Positions 52,643-61,790 of a stretch of DNA of 62,723 bases are shown piece after piece. The stretch spans positions 1-62,723 of the forward strand of contig CALWLH010000013.1 in NCBI GenBank assembly GCA_944381475.1, read 5' to 3'. Under the pieces are notes generated by a model that was not told where the DNA came from, ran no database searches, and saw only the letters and a program-made list of their open reading frames with translations. The stretch's first letter is position 1. Each line of letters opens with the position of its first letter. This DNA is from an uncultured Lachnospiraceae bacterium. Lineage in GTDB: Bacteria; Bacillota; Clostridia; Lachnospirales; Lachnospiraceae. Position numbers and translations under genes: made by a program.

Positions 52643-53536
52643 TTATTTCGGATGGCTTATGAAAAAACGTTTCCTGTATGCGGCGGGGGTGGTGCCGTAT
52701 TCCCGCTTAAAGAGCTGGATAAAGTAATTGACGTTTTCAAAGCCCACCCGCCAGCAGATTTCATTGATGGTAAAGGAAGAAATTTCCAGAAGCTCACGGG
52801 CATGCTCCAGGCGCAGGTGGTTCACATACTGCAGAGGGGTGATCCGAAAGTGTTTCTTAAAATCCCTGCAGATCTGGTACTTGTTGATATGTACGTTCTG
52901 GGAAATGTCCTCGAGGGAAAAGGGCTCTGAAAAGCTTGCGTCCAGAGAGTCCTTCAGTTTAAGAAGCCACCCGGGAACGGAGCTCTCCCCGCGGGCGTCC
53001 TGACACATACATAAAAGATGAGTCAGGATCTCTGTTAAAAGCTTTGCGTTGACCAGCTCCGGATGGGTGAAGTTTTGCATGGCGATTCGATGAAAAAGCT
53101 GGGGAAAGGGGGAACCCTTTGGAAGGGGAAGCACTGGCGGAGCAAGCGCCCTGAAAAGGTCGTAATAATAGGGCACGGAATACCCCTCAAAAAACAGGGC
53201 GTCAAGCTGCCACAGGCTGGCGCAGTGCAGCGTGTAGGTTTTGCGGCAGTCGATAAACAGCAGGGTATCCGGGGTAATGGAGTAGAGTCCCTCCCCGTAC
53301 TGGAGCGTGGCGTTCCCAAGATGGGTATAGATCAGCAGATAGGAATGGAAATTCTGCTGGGTAAAACGCGTGTTGGCGGGAAAGGCAGTGTGACCAGCGG
53401 CTTTTAAATAGGTCAGGTGCTCTGCGGCCTCTGGGCTGTAGGGGATAGCAGGGGGCAGAAGGGCAGAAAGGGTGGTGGCGGGGTCTGGAAGAGACTGGCT
53501 GATGATGGTATGCATAAAGCTGCTCTCAAAGCTCAA
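52643..53536 (-). CDS. AraC-family transcriptional regulator
   Basis: The protein has 297 residues. An N-terminal cupin-like sensor region (FHSYLLIYTHLGNATLQYGE, ITPDTLLFIDC) is followed by two helix-turn-helix units (FSLEDISQNVHINKYQICRD and ITPLQYVNHLRLEHARELLE, then VGFENVNYFIQLFKREYG). A TTG start at 53536 is chosen because AAAGGAGG lies 6 bases upstream; the ATG at 53515 lacks a site. It is divergent from the sugar-binding gene, so it likely regulates that importer. Confidence 0.88.
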   Translation of the reverse strand: MSFESSFMHTIISQSLPDPATTLSALLPPAIPYSPEAAEHLTYLKAAGHTAFPANTRFTQQNFHSYLLIYTHLGNATLQYGEGLYSITPDTLLFIDCRKTYTLHCASLWQLDALFFEGYSVPYYYDLFRALAPPVLPLPKGSPFPQLFHRIAMQNFTHPELVNAKLLTEILTHLLCMCQDARGESSVPGWLLKLKDSLDASFSEPFSLEDISQNVHINKYQICRDFKKHFRITPLQYVNHLRLEHARELLEISSFTINEICWRVGFENVNYFIQLFKREYGTTPAAYRKRFFISHPK

Positions 53537-53598
53537 GGAATGCCTCCTTTCTTGTTTATAAAAGGGTATATGTAAACATTTTGATGGATAAAAGCTGC

Positions 53599-53610
53599 GA
53601 AAACGTTTTC
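53599..53610. promoter_or_regulatory. LacI/CcpA-type palindromic operator
   Basis: GAAAACGTTTTC is a perfect 12-bp palindrome with the central CG typical of LacI-family and CcpA (cre) sites. It lies about 65 bases upstream of the AraC-type gene and in the shared divergent region with the sugar importer. Confidence 0.65.
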
Positions 53611-53969
53611 TTTTTTGTAAATATGAATATATCAAAAATGCAGTAAAATGTCAATAACAAAATATTTTCTGCAAAATAGTTAATTAAATTAAAACAAAAT
53701 GTAAATATAAATGAGCTAATTAGGTTAAAAAGTAACAAAACTGAGATTAAAATAAAAGTAATTTTATTCACTGGGGGATAGAATGTAGAAAAAATGCACA
53801 AAAAAAACGGTTAGTTTTTGAAAAATTGGATGAAATGCATAAAAATGTCAATATAGCGACATAAAAATCAAAAATCAATGATGATTTTGTGAAGAAAATT
53901 CTATAAACTAAATTTGCAGGGAGCCGAAGAGATAACGGCTCAAAATGGTAAACAAAGAGGAGGGTTAGT
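53611..53969. other. AT-rich divergent control region
   Basis: About 360 bases of very AT-rich sequence with no gene. TTGAAA at 53818-53823 with TAAAAA 16 bases downstream is a weak candidate promoter for the sugar-binding gene, whose ribosome site GAGGAGGG lies just before 53970. Confidence 0.4.
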
Positions 53970-55352
53970 ATGAGAAAAGTGAAAAGAGTAACGGCTGTGG
54001 CTATGACCATGGCGCTGGGCGCATCTCTGTTTGGGTGCTCCGGGAGCTCATCCAGCACTACAGGCGGCACAACAGCTGCGGACGGGGATGAGGATGCGCT
54101 CACCTACGCATCCATCACGTTGGGAGAGGACTATACGGATCTGAGCACCACCATCAAGTTCATCCACCACAAGACGGACCGTGAGGAGGATGGCACGATG
54201 GCTAATCTGATCGCGGCGTTCAACGAGGTATATCCCAATATCAAGGTGGAGACCGAGGGCATCACGGATTACGCAGAGGATTCGCTTTTACGTCTGTCCA
54301 CCAAGGACTGGGGCGATGTAATGTTTATCCCCGCAGTGGATAAGGCCGATCTGTCCGAATACTTCATTCCCTACGGAACCGTTGAGGAGATGAGCGAATA
54401 CATCAACTTCGCTGACCAGTGGGCAAATGACGGCCAGTGCTATGGTATCGGCTACATGGCAAACGCGCAGGGCGTTCTTTATAATAAGCAGGTCTTCGCG
54501 GATGCAGGCATCACAGAGCTTCCCAAGACGCCGGACGAGTTCATCGATGCGCTGAAGGCCATCAAGGACAATACGGATGCCATCCCGCTTTACACCAACT
54601 ATGCGGCGGGCTGGACCATGGGCGCATGGGATGCATACCTTGGCTCCATCACCCTGGGCGACAACACCTGGATCAACCAGAAGTTTGTACATACCGCAGA
54701 ACCCTTTAAGGACAACGGGGACGGCACCGGCGCGTACGCGCTGTACAAGATTCTGTACGATGCAGTTGCAGAGGGGCTGACCGAGGACGATTACACCACC
54801 ACCGACTGGGAGGGCTGCAAGGCCATGATCAACAACGGTGAGATCGGCTGTATGGTGCTTGGCTCCTGGGCGGTTGTTCAGATGAAGGCTGCGGGAGAGA
54901 ACGCGGACGACATCGCTTACATGCCCTTCCCCATTACTGTGGACGGCGTACAGTACGCAACGGCAGGAGCCGATTACAACTATGCCATCAGCGCGACCAC
55001 CTCTGAGGATAACCAGAAGGCCGCCATGGTATTTGTAAAGTGGATGGTTGAGGAATCCGGCTGGTGCGAGCTGGAGGGCGGATATCCTGTCTCCAAGACA
55101 GCGGAAACCTCCTTCGATTTCAGCGATGCCACCATTCTGTCTGACGCGCCTGCATTGGAGGGTGAGGAGGATCTTCTGAACCAGATGAATGCCACCAGTG
55201 AGCTTTCCTTCAACGCAGGCGGAGACTCCAAGATCCAGGAGATCGTGGAGGCGGCTGCAAACGGCTCCAAGACCTTTGACCAGATCATGGAGGAGTGGAC
55301 CGAGAAGTGGAACGATGCGCAGGAGGAGCTGGGCGTCGAAGTAAATCAGTAA
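53970..55352 (+). CDS. Sugar ABC transporter substrate-binding lipoprotein
   Basis: The protein has 460 residues. The signal peptide TAVAMTMALGASLFGC ends in a lipobox at about residue 23 with a Ser/Gly/Thr linker. SBP family 1 features are FIHHKTDREEDGTMANLIAA, NEVYPNIKVE, YGIGYMANAQGVLYNKQVF and TPDEFIDALKAIKD. It captures a sugar or oligosaccharide. It is followed by a stem-loop, then two permeases; no ATPase gene is present, so a shared MsmK-type ATPase probably energises the system. Confidence 0.92.
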   Translation: MRKVKRVTAVAMTMALGASLFGCSGSSSSTTGGTTAADGDEDALTYASITLGEDYTDLSTTIKFIHHKTDREEDGTMANLIAAFNEVYPNIKVETEGITDYAEDSLLRLSTKDWGDVMFIPAVDKADLSEYFIPYGTVEEMSEYINFADQWANDGQCYGIGYMANAQGVLYNKQVFADAGITELPKTPDEFIDALKAIKDNTDAIPLYTNYAAGWTMGAWDAYLGSITLGDNTWINQKFVHTAEPFKDNGDGTGAYALYKILYDAVAEGLTEDDYTTTDWEGCKAMINNGEIGCMVLGSWAVVQMKAAGENADDIAYMPFPITVDGVQYATAGADYNYAISATTSEDNQKAAMVFVKWMVEESGWCELEGGYPVSKTAETSFDFSDATILSDAPALEGEEDLLNQMNATSELSFNAGGDSKIQEIVEAAANGSKTFDQIMEEWTEKWNDAQEELGVEVNQ

Positions 55353-55375
55353 TCCTGCTGAGTGAATGCAGTTAC

Positions 55376-55411
55376 CGGGTCAAGGGGCAGGGTTCCCTTG
55401 ACCCGCTTTCT
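55376..55411 (+). other. Stem-loop between sugar-binding gene and permeases
   Basis: CGGGTCAAGGG (55376-55386) pairs with CCCTTGACCCG (55395-55405), with a CTTTCTT tail. It is probably a partial terminator or stabiliser that gives more binding protein than permease. Confidence 0.7.
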
Positions 55412-55437
55412 TAGAAAAAACGCATGGGAGGGGTTCT

Positions 55438-56400
55438 ATGACGGACAATCGCTTGACGCTGGCCCAAAGGCTAAGCGGAAGAAAATTTCAGCGGGGACTG
55501 ATTATCGTCGCCTTTATGACGGTTCCCTTGCTGCTCTTATTTGTGTTTACATATCTCCCCTTTGCGGAGATGGTGGGCTACAGCTTCTACAATATGAAGT
55601 ACATCGGCACCAGAACCTTTGTGGGACTGAAAAATTATATCGATGTATTTGAGCGGAGCGACTGCTTTGGAGCCCTGAAGCTGAGTCTCTATTATATGGT
55701 GGGCTCTGTTGTTCAGCTTGCTTTGGCTCTGTATCTGGCCACGATCCTAAGCTTTAAGGTGAAGGGCGGCGGTATTTTTAAGGGCTTTATGTTCTTCCCC
55801 TATCTGATCAATGGTATCGCCGTGGGCTTTATTTTCAAGTTCTTCTACACCAGGGGCTTTGTGTTTGACACCGTGCTTCAGTGGTGCGGCTTTGAGCTGG
55901 AAAACCTTCCCTACTGGCTGCGGGATCAGAGCATCAATAACTGGTCCCTGGTGGGAACCTCTGTGTGGAGGTATTTTGGCCAGAACATGGTGCTCTTTAT
56001 CGGCGCCATCATGTCCGTGGACAGTGATCTCTATGAGGCGGCCATGCTGGACGGCGCAAATAAACTTCAGCAGTTCTTTTATGTGATCCTGCCAAACATC
56101 AGAACCATCGTGGTGCTGAATGTGATCCTGTCCATCACCGGTTCTCTAAGCGCCTTCGAGCCGCCCTATGTTATCACCAGCGGTGCGAATGGAACCGGAA
56201 CCTATTTTGTGGTGATGCACGAGATCGCCCATACCCAGCAGAAGGTGGGTCTGGCCTCGGCCATGGCGGTGATCTTGCTGGCGATCATTTTGTTTGCCAC
56301 TTTGCTCCAGAAGCTCTTCTTTAAGTATGTGTTCAGGAATGCGGATGAGGATGAGGTTGTCCGGTCATCCCGCAGAAGAAGAAAGGTGAAAGTGGGGTGA
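55438..56400 (+). CDS. Sugar ABC transporter permease (MalF/LplB type)
   Basis: The protein has 320 residues with six membrane helices. The EAA loop EAAMLDGANKLQQFFYVILP is visible in the C-half. GGGAGGGG precedes the ATG. It forms a heterodimer with the next permease, which starts 5 bases later. Confidence 0.9.
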   Translation: MTDNRLTLAQRLSGRKFQRGLIIVAFMTVPLLLLFVFTYLPFAEMVGYSFYNMKYIGTRTFVGLKNYIDVFERSDCFGALKLSLYYMVGSVVQLALALYLATILSFKVKGGGIFKGFMFFPYLINGIAVGFIFKFFYTRGFVFDTVLQWCGFELENLPYWLRDQSINNWSLVGTSVWRYFGQNMVLFIGAIMSVDSDLYEAAMLDGANKLQQFFYVILPNIRTIVVLNVILSITGSLSAFEPPYVITSGANGTGTYFVVMHEIAHTQQKVGLASAMAVILLAIILFATLLQKLFFKYVFRNADEDEVVRSSRRRRKVKVG

Positions 56401-56404
56401 GAGG

Positions 56405-57250
56405 ATGAATAAAGCGAAAGCGACCAAATTTATATTTTCATTTTTGAAATATCTGTCCCTGGTGTTCTTCTCCTTTGTGGCGGTGCTTCCCATCGTCTCC
56501 TGTGTCATCACGGCATTTAAGACGGACACGGAATATCAGCAGACCAACGTGATGACCATGCCGGAGAGCTGGCTGAATTTCGACAATTTTGTCCAGGCAT
56601 TTCAGCGGGCAAACATGGGCCGGGGCTTTATCAACTCCACCATCATTCTGGTGGCAGTGCTGTTGATTTCCACTCTGGTGGGGACGCAGCTGTCCTATGT
56701 GCTGAACCGGTTTAAGTTCAGGGGCAATGGACTGATCAGGAATCTCTTCCTGTTTGCCACATTGCTTCCAGGTATCGCCATGCAGATCGCGGTGTATGAG
56801 ATCATGTTTACCTTAAACCTGATCAACTCCCTGGTGGGCTATATCATCATGATGTGCGGAACAGATGTCATTTCCATCTACATCTACATCCAGTTCTTTG
56901 AGAACATACCCAATTCCCTGGATGAGTCCGCCATTGTGGACGGGGCGGGGTATTTTACCATCTTCTACAAGATTTTGCTGCCCCTTCTAAAGCCTGCCAT
57001 TGTCACCAGCTGTATTTTAAAGGGCGTCAGTGTGTATAATGAGTACTACTGCGCAAACCTGTATTTGCAGAATAAAAAGCTTTTGCCCACGGTGGCCACA
57101 TCCCTGTATACCTTTGTGGGGCCCTTGGGAAGCAAGTATAACCTGATCTGTGCGGGCGTGATTATTTCCCTGCTGCCGGCGCTGATCGTGTTCGTCACCT
57201 GCCAGAAGTGGATCTACAGCGGTCTTACCTCCGGCGCGGTGAAAGGTTGA
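56405..57250 (+). CDS. Sugar ABC transporter permease (MalG/LplC type)
   Basis: The protein has 281 residues with six membrane helices. The EAA loop ESAIVDGAGYFTIFYKILLP is present. GTGAGAGG precedes the ATG. It completes the importer. A terminator follows. Confidence 0.9.
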   Translation: MNKAKATKFIFSFLKYLSLVFFSFVAVLPIVSCVITAFKTDTEYQQTNVMTMPESWLNFDNFVQAFQRANMGRGFINSTIILVAVLLISTLVGTQLSYVLNRFKFRGNGLIRNLFLFATLLPGIAMQIAVYEIMFTLNLINSLVGYIIMMCGTDVISIYIYIQFFENIPNSLDESAIVDGAGYFTIFYKILLPLLKPAIVTSCILKGVSVYNEYYCANLYLQNKKLLPTVATSLYTFVGPLGSKYNLICAGVIISLLPALIVFVTCQKWIYSGLTSGAVKG

Positions 57251-57272
57251 TTTTTCCTCCTTTATGGAGTTT

Positions 57273-57308
57273 ACGGGCGCATTTTGCGCCCGTTTCTCTT
57301 TTCTTTCG
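57273..57308 (+). terminator. Terminator of the sugar importer operon
   Basis: ACGGGCGCA (57273-57281) pairs with TGCGCCCGT (57285-57293), followed by a pyrimidine and T-rich tail. Confidence 0.85.
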
Positions 57309-57408
57309 CGCGACGTGCTCCCCGGAAGGTTTTTAGTTGATTTTTTTTGTGAGCTGGGGTATGGTAGTAGTGTCTGATAATGATTGTTGTTGATTGAGGA
57401 AGGATGAC

Positions 57409-58821
57409 ATGCGTAATTTTTTATCCGGCGATAATGCTTTTAACCGCGTCATGACCAGGGTGTTTGACCTTTGCCTGTTAAATGTGCTGACTCTGGTATT
57501 TTGTGTCCCTGTTGTGACGGCGGGGGCTTCCCTTACAGCCATGTATGCGGTGATGATGAAAATGGCAGCTAATGAGGAGGGGCCGATCATAAAAAGCTTT
57601 TGGAAGGAATTTCGCCAAAACCTAAAGGGCTCCTTTGGCGGGTGGCTTGCTCTTTTGGCGCTGATGCTGCTGCTGGTCGTGGATCTGGCCCTCTGGGCGC
57701 AGAACGAGGTGGAGTACAGAAGTCTCTTTTACGGTCTGACGGCGGCTCTCCTTCTGTTCCTGAGCGCCGTTGCCGACTGGTATTTTGCGCTGCGGGCGAA
57801 GTTTGAGGAAACCTCTGTCAGCGGCATAAAAAACGGGCTGAAATTTGCCCTGGTATATTTTCCCGCAACCATTCTCATGGGGGGATACACCTTGGGGCTG
57901 ATTGTGCTTTTGTACTATATTCCGGATCTGATGCTGCTGCTCCCTTTTGCGGGACTGGCAGTTTTGGCTTATCCAAAGTCCATATATATCAGGAAAAAAT
58001 TTGACGCTTATATTAAAAGCAGGGGCCTTGAGAAAAATGAGGAGAAGCAGGATGCCGAGGAAAGTAATGAGGTGAAAGAAGAGGAGCGGGAGGAAGCAGA
58101 CATTCCCTCTTCTGATCAGGACCAGGCTATCCGTGACCGGGTGAGGGCTGACAAAAAGAGGCAGTGGCAGAGCATGACTTGGCCCGAAAAGCTTGACCAC
58201 ATATGGACCTATTACAGGGCGTGGATCTTTTCGGCGGTGTTTGTTATCGCCGGGGCAGTCTGGCTGGTGAGCCGCTATCTGCTGGACAATGAGGAGTGCG
58301 GTTTTTCACTGGGGCTGATTAACGGATATATGGAAAAGGGGGATGTGGCCCTGTCCGCCGAGCTTGATGAATTCTTTGGATTTCAGGAGGGGGAGACCTA
58401 CGCCTACTTTGACACAGCCTATCAGTTCTCATATACAGGTGTGGAAAACAGCGCCGGGGACAACAGCTTTTATGAAAAATTTTTCCTCAATATCCGCATG
58501 GGAGAGCTGGATGCAGTGATTATGCCGGAGAGCTTCTTTGAGTATTGCAACGATCTGGAACCCATCTTCTGTGATGTGCGGTCGGTGTTAAGTGAAGAGC
58601 AGCAGGGGGCCTGGGAGGACTATTATGTCATGGGGCAGACGGAGGATGGCGCGGCTTACGCCTGCGGCATAGATATCAGCCATCTTGACTATATAAATGC
58701 AGAGGGCATGGGCTTTGTGGGGGAGAATAACGGGGAAGCTTTTATCCTGGCTTTTCCCGTCACCGGTGAGCACAGGGCCCTGGGGGGAGCGCTTTTAAGG
58801 TATATAGAGAAAATGGATTGA
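57409..58821 (+). CDS. YesL (DUF624) protein fused to a second membrane-anchored domain
   Basis: The protein has 470 residues. Residues 1-205 are a YesL/DUF624 domain with NRVMTRVFDLCLLNVLTLV and VVTAGASLTAMYAVMMKMA plus about five helices; YesL proteins usually accompany sugar importers. An acidic linker (205-255) follows. Then WPEKLDHIWTYYRAWIF leads into another membrane helix (about 275-295) and an outside domain of about 175 residues without known motif. AGGAAGG supports ATG 57409. YesL is normally about 210 residues, so the C-terminal half is an added module. Confidence 0.82.
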   Translation: MRNFLSGDNAFNRVMTRVFDLCLLNVLTLVFCVPVVTAGASLTAMYAVMMKMAANEEGPIIKSFWKEFRQNLKGSFGGWLALLALMLLLVVDLALWAQNEVEYRSLFYGLTAALLLFLSAVADWYFALRAKFEETSVSGIKNGLKFALVYFPATILMGGYTLGLIVLLYYIPDLMLLLPFAGLAVLAYPKSIYIRKKFDAYIKSRGLEKNEEKQDAEESNEVKEEEREEADIPSSDQDQAIRDRVRADKKRQWQSMTWPEKLDHIWTYYRAWIFSAVFVIAGAVWLVSRYLLDNEECGFSLGLINGYMEKGDVALSAELDEFFGFQEGETYAYFDTAYQFSYTGVENSAGDNSFYEKFFLNIRMGELDAVIMPESFFEYCNDLEPIFCDVRSVLSEEQQGAWEDYYVMGQTEDGAAYACGIDISHLDYINAEGMGFVGENNGEAFILAFPVTGEHRALGGALLRYIEKMD

Positions 58822-58875
58822 TGCCGCCTATCCGGCGGCGGGATTTTCAGAATAAAATTGATCAGGAGGGCGATT

Positions 58876-59829
58876 ATGCCGCAGCACATTCCCGAACACT
58901 ATCTTGGGCGTCCCTACTACGCCTTGGACAGCTACTTAAAGAGCCGTTTTGGACAGAAGGTCTATAAGCTGAGCCTTGACGGAGGGATGACCTGCCCGAA
59001 CCGGGATGGGCGCATCGGCGCCGGGGGCTGCAGCTTCTGCAGTGCCGGGGGCTCCGGGGATTTTGCCCAGGGGCGTATCCCATCGGGGGATGTGTGGGAG
59101 CAGATCGAGCTTGCAAAGGGGCAGGTGGCCAAAAAATCCAAAGGGCCCTACATCGCCTACTTTCAAAGCTACACCAACACCTATGCCCCGGTGGAGTATC
59201 TTGAAAAGCTGTTTATGGGCGCCATCTCCCACCCGGATATCCTGGGGCTTTCTGTGGGCACCAGGCCGGACTGCTTAGAGCAGGAGAAGGTGGAGCTGTT
59301 GGGAAGGCTTAATAAGATCAAGCCCGTCTGGGTGGAGCTGGGGCTTCAGACCATGCACGAGAGGACGGCAAAAAATATACGCCGGGGCTATGACCTGTCC
59401 TGCTTTGAGGACGCCCACAGACGGCTTGCCGGAGCCGGCCTCTTGGAGGTGGTTCACCTGATTCTGGGTCTGCCCGGGGAGACAAGGGAGGACATGCTTG
59501 AAACAGTGCGCTATGTGGCCGGGCTTAACCCCATGCCCCACGGCGTCAAGCTCTCCATGCTTCATGTGCTTAAGGGCACGGACATGGCTTTAGAGTATGA
59601 GAATAATCCTTTTTACGTATTTTCCATGGATGCGTATGTGGACTTTGTGATTTCCTGCATTGAGCAGCTTCCCCCGGATCTGGTGGTACACCGCATCACC
59701 GGGGACGGCCCCAAAAGCCTCCTTGTGGCGCCTTTGTGGAGCGCCAACAAGCGGGAGGTGATGAACGCCTTTGCAAGAGGGTTTCGGGAGCGGGATACAT
59801 GGCAGGGAAAGAATTTTACTAGGTGCTGA
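58876..59829 (+). CDS. Radical SAM protein, TIGR01212/YtqA type
   Basis: The protein has 317 residues. The iron-sulfur cluster cysteines lie in CPNRDGRIGAGGCSFC, and GGSGDFA, YFQSYTNTYAP, SVGTRPDCL and ELGLQTMHERT are hallmarks of the TIGR01212 subgroup. The molecular function of that subgroup is not well defined; a tRNA-modification role has been suggested for relatives. AGGAGGGC precedes ATG 58876. A terminator follows directly. Confidence 0.9.
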   Translation: MPQHIPEHYLGRPYYALDSYLKSRFGQKVYKLSLDGGMTCPNRDGRIGAGGCSFCSAGGSGDFAQGRIPSGDVWEQIELAKGQVAKKSKGPYIAYFQSYTNTYAPVEYLEKLFMGAISHPDILGLSVGTRPDCLEQEKVELLGRLNKIKPVWVELGLQTMHERTAKNIRRGYDLSCFEDAHRRLAGAGLLEVVHLILGLPGETREDMLETVRYVAGLNPMPHGVKLSMLHVLKGTDMALEYENNPFYVFSMDAYVDFVISCIEQLPPDLVVHRITGDGPKSLLVAPLWSANKREVMNAFARGFRERDTWQGKNFTRC

Positions 59830-59851
59830 GACCCCGGTGGGGTCTTTTTTT
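59829..59851 (+). terminator. Rho-independent terminator after the radical-SAM gene
   Basis: AGACCCC (59829-59835) pairs with GGGGTCT (59839-59845), followed by T's to 59851. It overlaps the last base of the stop codon. Confidence 0.88.
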
Positions 59852-59955
59852 GATAAAAGAATTTTATCTTTTTCTGGACACAGATATAGTTTCTGTGATT
59901 GAAGTACAGGAAAAAGAGAATATAAAATCTCTCTGGAAAAAGTTGGGGAAGGCTA

Positions 59956-59984
59956 TTGACAACAGGTATTTAACGATATATAAT
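59956..59984 (+). promoter_or_regulatory. Consensus promoter for the PadR operon
   Basis: TTGACA (59956-59961) and TATAAT (59979-59984) are 17 bases apart, a perfect match. The leader of about 100 nt contains TGCGG-CAAAAA-CCGCA and GGGATCA...TGATCCC hairpins before the ribosome site. Bases 59852-59950 are AT-rich without a gene. Confidence 0.9.
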
Positions 59985-60095
59985 AGCAGCCATAAATGAA
60001 TACTCATGTACATGTCATAGATATTTTGCGGCAAAAACCGCATTTACTTGGGATCAAAGGCCTGGGGCTTTCGGTGATCCCGGAAAGGAGGACGT

Positions 60096-60398
60096 GTGAA
60101 TCCGCAGTTTAAAAAGGGTGTGATAGAGCTCTGCGTGCTGGCTCAGCTTACAAAGCGGGACCAGTACGGCTATGAGCTGACCGCCACGGTTTCAAAGGAG
60201 ATGGAGGTAGCCACAGCCACATTATATGTGGTGCTGAAGCGCTTAAAGGACGAGGCCTACGTGGACACCTACCTGGTGGAATCCCAGGAAGGGCCCGCCA
60301 GAAAATACTATAGCCTGACCCGGAAGGGACGGGAGTATTATGAAAAGCTGTACCGGGAATGGAAGGAGTTTGTCATGGCGGTGGAGCGGATTATTTAG
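60096..60398 (+). CDS. PadR-family transcriptional regulator
   Basis: The protein has 100 residues. The PadR winged helix is clear: FKKGVIELCVLAQLTKRDQYGYE, read in parts, and ATLYVVLKRLKDEAYVDTY, then RKYYSLTRKGREYYEKL. The GTG start at 60096 follows AAGGAGG. It probably represses its own operon. It precedes a DUF1700/DUF4097 gene, the usual partner in Firmicutes. Confidence 0.92.
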   Translation: MNPQFKKGVIELCVLAQLTKRDQYGYELTATVSKEMEVATATLYVVLKRLKDEAYVDTYLVESQEGPARKYYSLTRKGREYYEKLYREWKEFVMAVERII

Positions 60399-60464
60399 GT
60401 GTGGGGCGAAGGTATAGCAGGGGAATACAATATAGATTACAGCACCCCCTGGAAAGGAGAGAAT

Positions 60465-61754
60465 ATGAGAAGTAAGGAGTACATGGAGGCGGTGGAGACG
60501 GCCTTGACTGGGTACGATGAAGGCATGGTGAAGGAGCTGCTGGCAAGCCTTGGCGAGCATTTTGAGATGGGGCTGGCGGCTGGAAAGAGCGAGGAGGAGC
60601 TCTGCAAAGAGCTGGGGCCGGTGGAGGATTTGCTGGGAGCGCTGGAGGCCGCAGGGCAGGAGCACACAGCAGGGCCGGCAGGCGAGGGCGCTGTAGAACA
60701 GGGCAGTACAAACGGGGATAACGAGAAGCCTGCGAGCCTGACCCTATTGGAGGGACAGGATGCGGATAAGGAGGAACCGGCAGTAACCAGGATTTGCGCG
60801 GAGCTGGGATTTGCAGATATAAAGCTCCTTCCTACAAGGAGGCCCATGCCCTACATCCAGCTGCAGAAGGGAAGCGATGAGCCGGAGAGCTTCCGCCTGG
60901 AGGAGGCTGTGGAGGGGGACACCTATACCGTAAGGCTGGTGAGAAATATAAAGGCCGGCGACCAGGATAACCCCTCTATTTTACAGCAGTTTGTGGGAAG
61001 GCTGGTGGGAGCGACAGCGCCCATTGGCATCAACCTGGCTCTGGAGCTTTATATTCCTGAGGGGATGAAAAGCCTCTATCTGAAGCAGTCCAGCGGAGAC
61101 GTCAGCGTGGAGGGACTGCATATGCCCGGTATGGAAATGCAGATCATCAGCGCCAGCGGTGAGATTGAGCTGGAGGAGGTGCATGTGAAGAAGTTGCAGG
61201 CTCAGAGCACCAGCGGGGATGTGGAGCTTACCAGCTGCTCCGCAGCGTCCATGGAGGTCAAAAGCGTCAGCGGAGATGTGGATCTGGAGAGGCTTAATGC
61301 AGCGCAGCTGACGGGGAGCACCACCAGCGGTGATATGGAGCTTACCAGCTGCGCCGCCAGCGAGGGAATCAAGCTGAATACCATGAGCGGGGACGCCACC
61401 CTGACGGAGCTCCAGACCCAGTTCTTGGAGGTCAGCACCATCAGCGGGGATGTGGATTTTGAAGTCCAGTGCGCCGGGGCGGTGATAAACAGCACCAGCG
61501 GGGATGTAAACGGCGCCTTCCGCCAGGATGTGGCTGCAAAGATCAGCACCGTCAGCGGCGATTTGACGCTGACGCTGAAGAACGAACAGCGGGGGCTTCG
61601 CGCCCGGGTGAACACTGTCAGCGGGGATGTGCAGGTGCGCTACGGAGGGAACCGAGGACATTACGGCAGAAAGGCGGAAATCCGCGCGGGCATTGAAACC
61701 AGCTCCCTGGAGCTTCACACCGTCAGCGGGGATATCGGTATATATGATCGATGA
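60465..61754 (+). CDS. DUF1700-DUF4097 fusion protein with SGD repeats
   Basis: The protein has 429 residues. The N-terminal 80 residues match DUF1700 (SKEYMEAVETALTGYDE, then GKSEEELCKELGPVEDLL). There is no membrane helix. Residues 200-425 form a DUF4097-type beta-helix with about ten S-G-D(V/L/M/I) turns roughly 20 residues apart. Such proteins are linked to envelope stress together with PadR, but the biochemical role is unknown. AAAGGAG precedes ATG 60465. Confidence 0.88.
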   Translation: MRSKEYMEAVETALTGYDEGMVKELLASLGEHFEMGLAAGKSEEELCKELGPVEDLLGALEAAGQEHTAGPAGEGAVEQGSTNGDNEKPASLTLLEGQDADKEEPAVTRICAELGFADIKLLPTRRPMPYIQLQKGSDEPESFRLEEAVEGDTYTVRLVRNIKAGDQDNPSILQQFVGRLVGATAPIGINLALELYIPEGMKSLYLKQSSGDVSVEGLHMPGMEMQIISASGEIELEEVHVKKLQAQSTSGDVELTSCSAASMEVKSVSGDVDLERLNAAQLTGSTTSGDMELTSCAASEGIKLNTMSGDATLTELQTQFLEVSTISGDVDFEVQCAGAVINSTSGDVNGAFRQDVAAKISTVSGDLTLTLKNEQRGLRARVNTVSGDVQVRYGGNRGHYGRKAEIRAGIETSSLELHTVSGDIGIYDR

Positions 61755-61790
61755 ACAAAAAGTGTTTTAAAAAAAATACACAATTTCCCC

